Source of the DNA: Bacteroidaceae bacterium | Lineage (GTDB): Bacteria; Bacteroidota; Bacteroidia; Bacteroidales; Bacteroidaceae | Length of the DNA stretch: 64,000 bases | Reading direction: 5' to 3' | Assembly (NCBI GenBank): GCA_017398805.1 | Contig: JAFQEZ010000095.1 | Location: 41,016 to 105,015 of the forward strand | Shown here: piece by piece, positions 24,869 to 31,899 of the stretch | Layout: each line of letters opens with the position of its first letter | How positions within the stretch are numbered: the stretch's first letter is position 1 | Position numbers and translations under genes: made by a program | Notes under the pieces: generated by a model | Seen by the model: the letters and a program-made list of their open reading frames with translations, nothing else | Told to the model about the DNA's origin: nothing | Databases searched by the model: none

Positions 24869-25726
24869 ATGAGAAAACAGTATTTATCCGCACCTCTGCC
24901 TTTTGTCGGGCAGAAACGAATGTTTGCGAAAGAGTTTATAAAAGTATTGAAACAGTATCCGGATGATGCTGTTTTTGTGGACCTGTTTGGTGGCTCAGGT
25001 TTGCTATCACATATTACAAAATGCCAAAAGCCCAATGCGACGGTTGTGTATAATGATTACGACAACTACCGTTTTAGGTTGAATAATATACCAAGAACGA
25101 ACATCCTACTCGCTGATTTGCGTGCAATAGTAGGCAATATGCCTAAACACAGTTGTATCAAAGGGGAGAAGCGAGACTATATATTTTCCCGTCTTGAACA
25201 GGAGGAGCGCGAGTATGGTTATATTGATTTTATTTCTATCTCGGCTGCTCTTATGTTCTCGATGAAGTACGTGAGTAGCATTCCCGAAATGAAACGAGAA
25301 TCACTCTACAACAACCTGAGATTAAACGACTATCCTTTGGCTGATGACTATCTCGAAGGCATAGATGTTGTGTCTGCCGATTATAAAGAGGTCTTTGAAC
25401 GTTATAGGAATGTTCCAAATGTGGTATTCCTCGTTGATCCGCCTTATTTGAGCACAGAGGTCGGAACATACAAAATGTATTGGCGATTGTCCGACTATCT
25501 TGATGTTCTAACTGTGCTTAAGGATAGGGATTTCGTTTACTTTACTTCAAACAAATCTTCTATCATTGAGCTGTGTGAATGGATTGGAAACAACAAAGCT
25601 CTTGGCAATCCATTCGAGGATTGTCAAAGGGTTGAATTTAATGCGACGATGAACTACAACGCAAAATATACAGACATAATGTTGTATAGAAAGCGTAGCG
25701 AAGATTTGGCCGAAAAAGCAGCTTAA
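24869..25726 (+). CDS. DNA adenine methyltransferase (Dam-like)
   Basis: A 285-residue class D12 N6-adenine methyltransferase. The start APLPFVGQKRMFAKEF matches the AdoMet-binding N-terminus, VFVDLFGGSG is motif I and VDPPY the catalytic motif. Target specificity cannot be read. The ATG is one base after the thyA-like stop, so the two form an operon and are likely a phage DNA-modification module, placed where Mu carries its mom modification genes. An in-frame ATG at 24860 overlaps the upstream gene and is less likely. Confidence 0.88.
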   Translation: MRKQYLSAPLPFVGQKRMFAKEFIKVLKQYPDDAVFVDLFGGSGLLSHITKCQKPNATVVYNDYDNYRFRLNNIPRTNILLADLRAIVGNMPKHSCIKGEKRDYIFSRLEQEEREYGYIDFISISAALMFSMKYVSSIPEMKRESLYNNLRLNDYPLADDYLEGIDVVSADYKEVFERYRNVPNVVFLVDPPYLSTEVGTYKMYWRLSDYLDVLTVLKDRDFVYFTSNKSSIIELCEWIGNNKALGNPFEDCQRVEFNATMNYNAKYTDIMLYRKRSEDLAEKAA

Positions 25727-25768
25727 CTACTAACAAAGATACAAAATTTTGCCTAAACAACAATGGCT

Positions 25769-25797
25769 TTTTAATGGTATTTTAATGCCGTTTTAAT
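25769..25797 (+). repeat. Three TTTTAAT boxes at exact 11-bp spacing
   Basis: TTTTAAT occurs at 25769-25775, 25780-25786 and 25791-25797, one helical turn apart, between the methyltransferase stop and its terminator. Such phasing can indicate a bent-DNA or protein-array site near a phage end, but AT-rich chance is possible. Confidence 0.45.
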
Positions 25798-25819
25798 ACT
25801 TTTCCTGTTTCTTAAAAAG

Positions 25820-25862
25820 CAAAGAACGCAACCAGTTTTGATTGCGTTCTTTGTGTTTTTTA
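25820..25862 (+). terminator. Rho-independent terminator of the right-end operon
   Basis: CAAAGAACGCAA (25820-25831) pairs perfectly over 12 bp with TTGCGTTCTTTG (25842-25853), with a 10-base loop, followed by TGTTTTTTA. It ends the thyA-like/dam operon. Confidence 0.9.
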
Positions 25863-25893
25863 TGCATGTGTGTTTGAGTTTTTGACAACCGTT

Positions 25894-25972
25894 TCGTTTT
25901 GCGATTTTGTCTGATTTTGGACGCTTCGTTTTGATTTTTGCGAAAAAGTCGTTTTGCTGATTATACAACGCA
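25894..25972. mobile_element. Putative prophage right end with TCGTTTTG boxes
   Basis: TCGTTTTG occurs three times, at 25894-25901, 25926-25933 and 25949-25956, in the last noncoding stretch before the host gene. Arrays of transposase-binding sites close to the end are typical of Mu-like phages. The exact junction cannot be read without the left end; CA at 25966-25967 or 25971-25972 would fit TG...CA termini. An inverted repeat CAACGC/GCGTTG (25966-25981) lies at the presumed junction and may be the terminator of the host gene. Confidence 0.45.
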
Positions 25973-25992
25973 CGAGCGTTGCTGTCTTATTA

Positions 25993-26751
25993 TTATCTGT
26001 ATATTCTCTTTAGTGTATCGCTTGCTAGCACACTGTTGACTGAATCCATGTATTCCAGTTGCTTGTTTTTGAAGCGTTTCCAATGGCGATTCACTTTTTT
26101 TACGAAAGAGAGAGTCTGCTTCCAGTCACTGAATTTGCCGTTGCGGCAAATTGTACTGTCATTGTAGAATTCCGGTAGGCTTTTCTTGACAAGGCATGAG
26201 TCGACATGCCCCTCCCATTTATGCCTGTTGTGTCCTAGGTTGTCGGCAATGCGCATGGCATCGTTTATGTGCCCGTATCCGGCGTTATAAGATGCAAGGA
26301 CAAAATTCAATCTCTCTTCCGGATTCTTGATATGCCTGTACTGCCTGAAGAGTTCCTTGAGGTATCGTGCCGATGCATATATGTTTGCTCCATTGTCGGC
26401 GTGAAGTGAATCGGGAACGCCAAGACCGCGGAGAGTGTTTGGCATCATCTGCATTACTCCCTTTGCTCCAACTTCGGAAACAGCAGTACTGTCGAAACGT
26501 GATTCCGTGTATGCGACGGCTGCCAGAAGTATCCAGTCTACTTCCATTCGCTCTGCCGCTTCGCGGAAATCGTCATCGAAATAAGAGAGTCTGGTGTATG
26601 GTGTTATGTATTCATACTGTGGCAATATGATCTCTTCCTCCTCTATTGGAATCTCAGGTTCTGTATATCCGAACAATATGTCGCCCTTTGCTACAAATAT
26701 AATGAACAGGGCGATGAGTATGGAAGGGTAGGCCAGCTTGCGCTTTGTCAT
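25993..26751 (-). CDS. Lytic transglycosylase, membrane-anchored (MltF-like)
   Basis: A 252-residue SLT-family enzyme. The N-terminal hydrophobic segment (YPSILIALFIIFVA) is a signal anchor. The catalytic Glu lies in AYTESRFD, followed by GAKGVMQMMPNT and the ASYNAGYGHI region conserved in Slt70/MltF catalytic domains. It cleaves peptidoglycan glycan strands in the periplasm. It is downstream of udk on the same strand. Its stop is only about 25 bp from the presumed prophage end, so the last residues could have been altered by insertion. Confidence 0.85.
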   Translation of the reverse strand: MTKRKLAYPSILIALFIIFVAKGDILFGYTEPEIPIEEEEIILPQYEYITPYTRLSYFDDDFREAAERMEVDWILLAAVAYTESRFDSTAVSEVGAKGVMQMMPNTLRGLGVPDSLHADNGANIYASARYLKELFRQYRHIKNPEERLNFVLASYNAGYGHINDAMRIADNLGHNRHKWEGHVDSCLVKKSLPEFYNDSTICRNGKFSDWKQTLSFVKKVNRHWKRFKNKQLEYMDSVNSVLASDTLKRIYR

Positions 26752-26763
26752 CGCGATTATTTT

Positions 26764-26841
26764 AGGGAGGTTCTATAAATTAGTAATCAATTAATCTTTG
26801 CCAGTTGGTTCTTGCCGCGGACTAATTTATAGAACCTCCCT
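26764..26841. repeat. 21-bp perfect inverted repeat between udk and the transglycosylase
   Basis: The arm at 26764-26784 (AGGGAGGTTCTATAAATTAG plus T) is exactly complementary to 26821-26841, with a 36-base loop. The right arm includes the last codons and stop of udk; the left arm lies just upstream of the transglycosylase start. In the minus-strand transcript it would form a very stable stem between two operon genes. No U-run follows. Confidence 0.85.
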
Positions 26842-27445
26842 TAAGGAAGTAGCTTATCGACATCTGAAGTGCTTGGATTGCCTTCTGGTTGTTTCCTCCT
26901 TGAGGTATTATTATGTCGGCAAATTTCTTGGTGGGTTCAATGAACTCCCAATGCATTGCCTTTACAATGCGCTCATAACGTGAAATGACCGATTCGGGTG
27001 TACGTCCGCGTTCTATGATGTCGCGGCGGATGAGACGTATAAGGCGGTCATCTGCATCGGCATCAACAAATATCTTAAGGTCCATGAGTTCGCGCAGTTC
27101 GGGGTTTACAAGGGCCATGATGCCTTCTATGATTATTACCTCCTTGGGATCTACATGGACTACCTCGGGCTGGCGTGTGCAGGTGATATATGAGTATGTG
27201 GGCTGTTCGATAGCCTTGCCTTCACGCAACATCGCAATCTGCTCGACAAGCAGTTCCCAGTCGAATGCATCGGGGTGGTCGAAGTTGATGAACTGGCGCT
27301 CTTCTACGGGAACATGGCTGCTGTCTTTGTAATATGAGTCCTGCGGTATTACCGCTACCGACCCTTGTGGCAGTGAATTTACTATTTCCTTAACGACAGT
27401 TGTCTTTCCCGAAGCGGTTCCGCCTGCTATTCCAATAATGTACAT
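26822..27445 (-). CDS. udk: Uridine kinase
   Basis: A 207-residue uridine/cytidine kinase of the pyrimidine salvage pathway (uridine + ATP to UMP). The P-loop is GIAGGTASGKTT at the N-terminus; QDSYYKD, NFDHPDAFDW and the RLIRRDIIERGR lid region are all present. The length is normal. It has a TATATTTG promoter box upstream and is divergent from the aldolase gene. Confidence 0.95.
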   Translation of the reverse strand: MYIIGIAGGTASGKTTVVKEIVNSLPQGSVAVIPQDSYYKDSSHVPVEERQFINFDHPDAFDWELLVEQIAMLREGKAIEQPTYSYITCTRQPEVVHVDPKEVIIIEGIMALVNPELRELMDLKIFVDADADDRLIRLIRRDIIERGRTPESVISRYERIVKAMHWEFIEPTKKFADIIIPQGGNNQKAIQALQMSISYFLKGGSIN

Positions 27446-27473
27446 ACTCTGGAGCTTTTAAAATTGTTTATCG

Positions 27474-27481
27474 CAAATATA
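27474..27481 (-). promoter_or_regulatory. -7 promoter box for udk
   Basis: On the minus strand this reads TATATTTG, a perfect TAnnTTTG match, 29 bp upstream of the udk ATG. No clear -33 box was found at the right distance. Confidence 0.55.
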
Positions 27482-27571
27482 GTGTTTTTCAACAAATAAG
27501 AACGAGTCTGAGACTATAATTTTTGCAGTATAATTTTTGTGGCAATATGGTGTTATAATCAAAGATTTTGT

Positions 27572-27579
27572 TAATTTTG
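27572..27579 (+). promoter_or_regulatory. -7 promoter box for aldolase
   Basis: TAATTTTG fits TAnnTTTG and gives a leader of about 60 nt before the aldolase ATG. The -33 region is not convincing. Confidence 0.5.
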
Positions 27580-27644
27580 CAAAGAATTACGCCCATCGGG
27601 TGGTAAACAGAGATTATCTAACTACTTTAAAGTATTAAATAACT

Positions 27645-28643
27645 ATGGTAAATTACAAAGAATTAGGTCTTGTAAACACTAAGGAGATGTTTGCAAAGGC
27701 AATGAAGGGCGGTTACGCTATTCCGGCTTTCAACTTCAACAACATGGAGCAGTTGCAGGCTATCATCATGGCTGCTGTTGAGACAAAGTCTCCGGTTATT
27801 CTTCAGGTATCAAGCGGTGCCCGCAAGTATGCTAACCAGACACTTCTCCGTTACATGGCAGAGGGTGCTGTCGAGTATGCAAAGGAGCTCGGTTGCACAA
27901 ACCCTGAGATCGTTCTCCACCTCGACCACGGTAACTCTTTCGAACTTTGCAAGTCATGTATCGACATGGGCTTCTCTTCAGTTATGATCGACGGTTCACA
28001 CCTTCCATACGAGGAGAACGTTGCTCTCACAAAGAAGGTAGTAGAGTATGCTCACCAGTATGACGTAACAGTAGAGGGCGAGCTCGGTATCCTTGCAGGT
28101 GTTGAGGATGACGTGGTAGCTGAGCACCACACATATACACGTCCTGAGGAGGTTGTTGACTTCGTGACAAAGACCGGTTGCGACAGCTTGGCTATCTCTA
28201 TCGGTACTTCTCACGGTGCAAACAAGTTCAAGCCCGAGCAGTGCACACGCAACGAGAAGGGTGTACTCGTTCCTCCCCCATTGGCATTCGATGTACTCGA
28301 GGGCTGTATGAAGGAGCTTCCCGGTTTCCCAATCGTTCTCCACGGTTCTTCTTCAGTTCCACAGGAGGAGGTTGAGACAATCAACAAGTACGGCGGTGCA
28401 TTGAAGGATGCTATCGGTATTCCTGAAGAGGAACTCCGCAAGGCAGCTTCTCTCGCAGTTTGTAAGATCAACATCGACAGCGACAGCCGTCTTGCCATGA
28501 CTGCTGCTATCCGCGAGGTGTTTGCAACAAACCCGGCTGAGTTCGACCCAAGAAAGTATCTCGGTCCTGCTCGCGAGAACATGAAGAAGCAGTACATCCA
28601 CAAGATTGTGAATGTTCTTGGTTCTGATAACAAACTCGCTTAA
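27645..28643 (+). CDS. fba: Fructose-bisphosphate aldolase, class II
   Basis: A 332-residue zinc-dependent aldolase (fructose 1,6-bisphosphate to dihydroxyacetone phosphate and glyceraldehyde 3-phosphate). Zinc ligands and motifs are visible: HLDHGNSFELCKSCI, VEGELGILAG, SIGTSHGANKF and VLHGSSSVPQE. Codon use is strongly biased (AAG, GTT, CTC), as expected for a highly expressed glycolytic gene. It is monocistronic, with a terminator 53 bp downstream. Confidence 0.95.
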   Translation: MVNYKELGLVNTKEMFAKAMKGGYAIPAFNFNNMEQLQAIIMAAVETKSPVILQVSSGARKYANQTLLRYMAEGAVEYAKELGCTNPEIVLHLDHGNSFELCKSCIDMGFSSVMIDGSHLPYEENVALTKKVVEYAHQYDVTVEGELGILAGVEDDVVAEHHTYTRPEEVVDFVTKTGCDSLAISIGTSHGANKFKPEQCTRNEKGVLVPPPLAFDVLEGCMKELPGFPIVLHGSSSVPQEEVETINKYGGALKDAIGIPEEELRKAASLAVCKINIDSDSRLAMTAAIREVFATNPAEFDPRKYLGPARENMKKQYIHKIVNVLGSDNKLA

Positions 28644-28695
28644 TTTGTATTTTTAAAAGGCATCTGCACTTTTTTAAATAACAAACTGATAATAG

Positions 28696-28729
28696 ACAAG
28701 GATAGGCTTCGGTCTGTCCTTGTTTTTGT
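28696..28729 (+). terminator. Terminator of aldolase gene
   Basis: ACAAGGATAG (28696-28705) pairs with CTGTCCTTGT (28714-28723), one G-U pair, with an UUCG-containing loop, followed by TTTTGTTT. Confidence 0.85.
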
Positions 28730-28763
28730 TTAAATAATTTTTTAGGATTTAAAAAGGTGTTGA

Positions 28764-28794
28764 TTTGTTTTTATAAAAACATTAACTATCTTTG
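28764..28794 (+). promoter_or_regulatory. Strong consensus promoter for structured RNA
   Basis: TTTG (28764-28767), a 19-bp spacer and TATCTTTG (28787-28794) match the Bacteroidales -33/-7 consensus exactly. The predicted start is near 28801; no open frame begins until 29221. Confidence 0.75.
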
Positions 28795-28800
28795 CAACAG

Positions 28801-29143
28801 ACTCAGTTGGCCCGAAAGGGTTGGTGGGTGACATTTTGGATTCAATGATGCCTATTGCTTTTCGTTTTTTACCTTTTGCAATAGTCTTTCATTGAGAAAA
28901 GGACGTTTACGGACGTTATCTTCAAGTCTTCAAATCTCGCAAATTTGATAAACCCAGGAAGATACGGCAACGGAACGTCTGCGTTGGGTGTATTATATCC
29001 GCACGTCACAGAACAAAGTGGCGCTCTTTTGCGTATAATATATCACGGCGTGGGCTGGCTGCGTTGCTTATCCTTGGGTGGGGGCAATGCGAGAGCCTGA
29101 AGACTGGGATGAGCGAGAAGTAGAAACTCCCACGTCTTTTTTA
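28801..29143 (+). ncRNA. Probable structured noncoding RNA, about 340 nt
   Basis: A gene-free stretch with its own promoter and a terminal hairpin (GGGA...TCCC near 29110-29134) ending in CGTCTTTTTT. Internal pairing is extensive: TCAATGA (28842-28848) with TCATTGA (28889-28895) enclosing CTATTGC (28852-28858) with GCAATAG (28878-28884). AAAAGGACGT (about 28897-28906) can close on ACGTCTTTT at the 3' end. I could not match it to RNase P, tmRNA or SRP RNA landmarks. It may belong to a known Bacteroidales RNA class (6S-like or Bacteroidales-1), or be a leader of the peptide operon downstream. Confidence 0.65.
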
Positions 29144-29220
29144 TATCCATACTCGAATTCACTATTTGTTTATTAACGCCGAATTTGGGGAGTTCATAGG
29201 TGACTTAAATTTCATTTACT

Positions 29221-29472
29221 ATGGAAAATAAGAAGAAAGATGAACTCCAGAATCGTCGTGAGTTCTTCAAAAAGGCTGCAAAGGGCGCATTGCCAATTTT
29301 GGGTGCTATTGTGCTGGCAAATGTTCCAGGTATTTGCAAAGCATCTGAATCTTCTGTTGAAATGGGCTGTGGAACAAACTGCCATCTGCGTTGCTCGGGT
29401 TGTGGTACAGCTTGTTTTAAAGGATGTTCAAATGGATGTTCAGGCGGTTGTACAGGTTGCTTGAACAGATAA
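29221..29472 (+). CDS. CXXX-repeat RiPP precursor with twin-arginine leader
   Basis: An 83-residue peptide. The leader has a Tat motif NRREFFK (Arg12-Arg13), then a hydrophobic stretch ALPILGAIVLANVPG. The C-terminal core (about 42-83) holds nine cysteines at 50, 54, 58, 61, 65, 69, 73, 77 and 80, mostly spaced CxxxC, with Gly/Ser between. Two radical SAM enzymes and a maturase follow at once, so it is most likely a ribosomally made peptide whose cysteines are cross-linked and which is exported by the Tat pathway also encoded here. It fits the CXXX-repeat peptide family known from Bacteroidales, named from memory. Confidence 0.88.
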   Translation: MENKKKDELQNRREFFKKAAKGALPILGAIVLANVPGICKASESSVEMGCGTNCHLRCSGCGTACFKGCSNGCSGGCTGCLNR

Positions 29473-29480
29473 GCAAATTT

Positions 29481-29504
29481 GTGTAGTGGGAATTCCCACT
29501 ACAC
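29481..29504 (+). terminator. Palindromic hairpin after the precursor gene
   Basis: A perfect 24-bp palindrome: GTGTAGTGGG / CCCACTACAC around AATT. It lies between the precursor stop and the ATG of the first radical SAM gene. With only a weak T-rich tail it would be a partial terminator or mRNA 3' stabiliser, giving more precursor than enzyme. Confidence 0.65.
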
Positions 29505-29518
29505 ATTATCATTTTGTC

Positions 29519-30625
29519 ATGAAAACACGGACTATAACATTCATAGTAACTAAAGATTGCCAATTGCTGTGCAAATACTGTTATCTTGTAGGAAAGAATT
29601 CTAATGAAAGAATGTCGTTAAGTATAGCAAAACAGGCTGTAGATAGAATTCTTTCAATAGAAGACAAGTTTCTCGAAGAGAAAGTTGTTTGGGACTTTAT
29701 TGGTGGTGAACCTTTGTTGGAGATAGAACTGATTGAAAAAATTATTGGATATATAGAATACAAATTACAAGAATTAAAACATCATTGGTTGAATAATTCT
29801 AGTATAAGAATTACGACAAATGGATTGTTGTATTGTTCAGAGAAAGTTCAAAGGTTTATAAGTAAATATCACGATATCTTAGATATTAGTATATCAATAG
29901 ATGGAAACAAAACCAAACAAGACCTAAATAGGATTTTTCCAAATGGCAAAGGTAGTTATGATTTAGTATTAAAAGGAGTAAGGAAGTGGGTGATGCAGTT
30001 TGAGAATGTGGCTACGAAAATGGTTATTTCAAGTGAAGATTTGCCTTATGTTTATGAAAGTGGTGTACATCTGCTGGAATTGGGTGTGAGTAGACTTGAT
30101 ATGAACCTCGTAGTCGAGGATGTGTGGAGGGATGGTGATGACAAAATTTTAGAAGAACAACTTGTTCGTTTTGCAGATTATGTGATTGAACATAATTTAC
30201 ATCAAGATAGAAAACTATTTATATTTGAAGAGTGTATAGGAAAACCGTTTAATCCATCCTTTGAGTCTAGTCCTTGTGGAAGTATGATGCTTTCTGTTGA
30301 TTCTAGTGGTAGTTTCTATACTTGTTTGAGATTTGCGGGATATTCGCTGAGGTCAAAAAAACCGCGGTTTATAGGAAATATAAAGGATGGTATCAATTAT
30401 AATCTATTACGTCCATATTGTATTTTGGATGAATTGTCTCAGAGTCCGTATAAATGTCTCAAATGTGATGTCGCAACAGGATGTAGGTGGTGCCCTGCAG
30501 AAAATTATGACAGTTCTTTAACATCAACAGTTTTTGAACGAAGTACAGCTATATGCAAAATGCACAAAGCAAGAGTACGGGCGAAGAATTATTATTGGTA
30601 TAAACTAAATAGAAATAGGAATTAA
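29519..30625 (+). CDS. Radical SAM/SPASM peptide maturase 1
   Basis: A 368-residue enzyme. The CxxxCxxC cluster motif is Cys14-Cys18-Cys21 (KDCQLLCKYCYLVG), followed by DFIGGEPLLE and TTNG motifs of the radical SAM barrel. The C-terminal SPASM region has SPCGSMMLSVDSSGSFYTCLRF and CLKCDVATGCRWC, binding auxiliary clusters. It should modify the Cys-rich core, for example by thioether formation. ATG 29519 is chosen because an in-frame GTG at 29486 lies within the upstream hairpin. The gene is AT-rich compared with neighbours. The stop overlaps the next ATG (TAATG). Confidence 0.9.
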   Translation: MKTRTITFIVTKDCQLLCKYCYLVGKNSNERMSLSIAKQAVDRILSIEDKFLEEKVVWDFIGGEPLLEIELIEKIIGYIEYKLQELKHHWLNNSSIRITTNGLLYCSEKVQRFISKYHDILDISISIDGNKTKQDLNRIFPNGKGSYDLVLKGVRKWVMQFENVATKMVISSEDLPYVYESGVHLLELGVSRLDMNLVVEDVWRDGDDKILEEQLVRFADYVIEHNLHQDRKLFIFEECIGKPFNPSFESSPCGSMMLSVDSSGSFYTCLRFAGYSLRSKKPRFIGNIKDGINYNLLRPYCILDELSQSPYKCLKCDVATGCRWCPAENYDSSLTSTVFERSTAICKMHKARVRAKNYYWYKLNRNRN

Positions 30626-31893
30626 TGGAAAAAAATGATGAAATAAAAGACGTTGACAGAGGGTGGCTGAATGGCGCGGCTAAAACAATAACTTTTATTG
30701 TTACCAAGGACTGTCAGTTGGCTTGTAAGTATTGTTACTTAGTTGGGAAAAATGAAAATGAACGAATGACATTAGAAACGGCAAAGAAAGCGGTCGACTA
30801 TATCCTGGATAATAGAAGTTTCTTCAAGGAAGAGTCTGTCATTTGGGAGTTTATTGGTGGTGAACCTTTTCTTGAGATTGAATTGATTGAAAATATTTGT
30901 GACTATATTAAAATAGAAATGTTCCGCAGAAACCATCCTTGGTTTAATTCATATCGTTTCAATTTCTCGACAAATGGTATAAACTATCATACATCTAAGG
31001 TTCAGAATTTTATAAAGAAAAATTGGTATCATTTGAGTCTTGGTATAACAATTGACGGTACTAAACGTAAGCATGACCTCAATAGAATATGGAAGACAAA
31101 AGAAATGGAAATGGGATTCCAGCCTAAGCCAGAGGATGAACGTGGGTCATACGATGACGTTGTGCGTAATATACCTCTTTGGTTGTCTCAGTTTCCGAAA
31201 GCAGCAACCAAGGTGACAATATCATCAGCAGATATTCCTTATATAAAAGAGAGTGTTTTGCATTTGTATTCTTTAGGAATACACGAAGTCAATATAAATG
31301 TTGTCTATGAAAAGGTGTGGAAGGAAGGCGATGATGTCGTTTTTGAAAACCAGTTGGTACAATTGGCGGATGAAATTATAGACAATGGTTATTATCAGGA
31401 TTTTGCATGCTCATTCTTCTCTGAAACTATTGGCAAACCAATGGATATACATTCAGACAATAGGAATTGGTGCGGTGCGGGGCGTATGCTTTCCATTGAT
31501 GCTCATGGCAATTTTTATCCCTGTACTCGCTTTGCACAATATTCTTTGCGTTCCAAAAAAGCAAGAACGATTGGTAATATAGGAAATGGAATTGACCTGA
31601 ATAAGGTACGTCCTTTTATCGTTTTAGATAGAATATTGCAGAGTCCTCAAGAGTGTATTGATTGCGAAGTTGCAAGTGGTTGTGGCTGGTGTCAGGGAGA
31701 GAACTATGATGCTGCTGATACTCCTACGGCATATCAGCGTGCTACAGCTATCTGTAAGATGCACAAAGCCCGTGTTCGTGCAAATAACTACTATTGGAAC
31801 AAACTCTATCGAAAGTTGGAACATGAGGGTGTTGCCAGAGAAAAGGCTGTAAAGCATGTGAAATCAGAATCGTCAAACACTATAAATTGTTAA
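30625..31893 (+). CDS. Radical SAM/SPASM peptide maturase 2
   Basis: A 422-residue paralogue of the previous enzyme: the same opening TITFIVTKDCQLACKYCYLVGKN (cluster Cys30, Cys34, Cys37), the same WEFIGGEPFLEIELIE and the same SPASM end (CIDCEVASGCGWCQGENYD). It has an N-terminal extension and an insertion near residue 160 (KTKEMEMGFQPKPEDERG) that maturase 1 lacks. Two close copies in one operon suggest either a heteromeric complex or two separate reactions on one substrate. It has the C-terminal ATAICKMHKARVRANNYYW block in common with its partner. Confidence 0.9.
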   Translation: MEKNDEIKDVDRGWLNGAAKTITFIVTKDCQLACKYCYLVGKNENERMTLETAKKAVDYILDNRSFFKEESVIWEFIGGEPFLEIELIENICDYIKIEMFRRNHPWFNSYRFNFSTNGINYHTSKVQNFIKKNWYHLSLGITIDGTKRKHDLNRIWKTKEMEMGFQPKPEDERGSYDDVVRNIPLWLSQFPKAATKVTISSADIPYIKESVLHLYSLGIHEVNINVVYEKVWKEGDDVVFENQLVQLADEIIDNGYYQDFACSFFSETIGKPMDIHSDNRNWCGAGRMLSIDAHGNFYPCTRFAQYSLRSKKARTIGNIGNGIDLNKVRPFIVLDRILQSPQECIDCEVASGCGWCQGENYDAADTPTAYQRATAICKMHKARVRANNYYWNKLYRKLEHEGVAREKAVKHVKSESSNTINC

Positions 31894-31899
31894 TTAGGA

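Noticed and set aside
25771-25968. 65-codon leftward open frame at the prophage end
   Set aside because: It runs through a perfect terminator hairpin and the TCGTTTTG boxes, and its Lys-rich translation is a by-product of T-rich DNA.
28801-29143. tmRNA or RNase P RNA
   Set aside because: A TTTTGGATTC string near 28,834 recalls tmRNA, but there is no 3' TTCGAATCC/CCA end or tag frame, and the conserved RNase P GAGGAAAGTCC block is absent.
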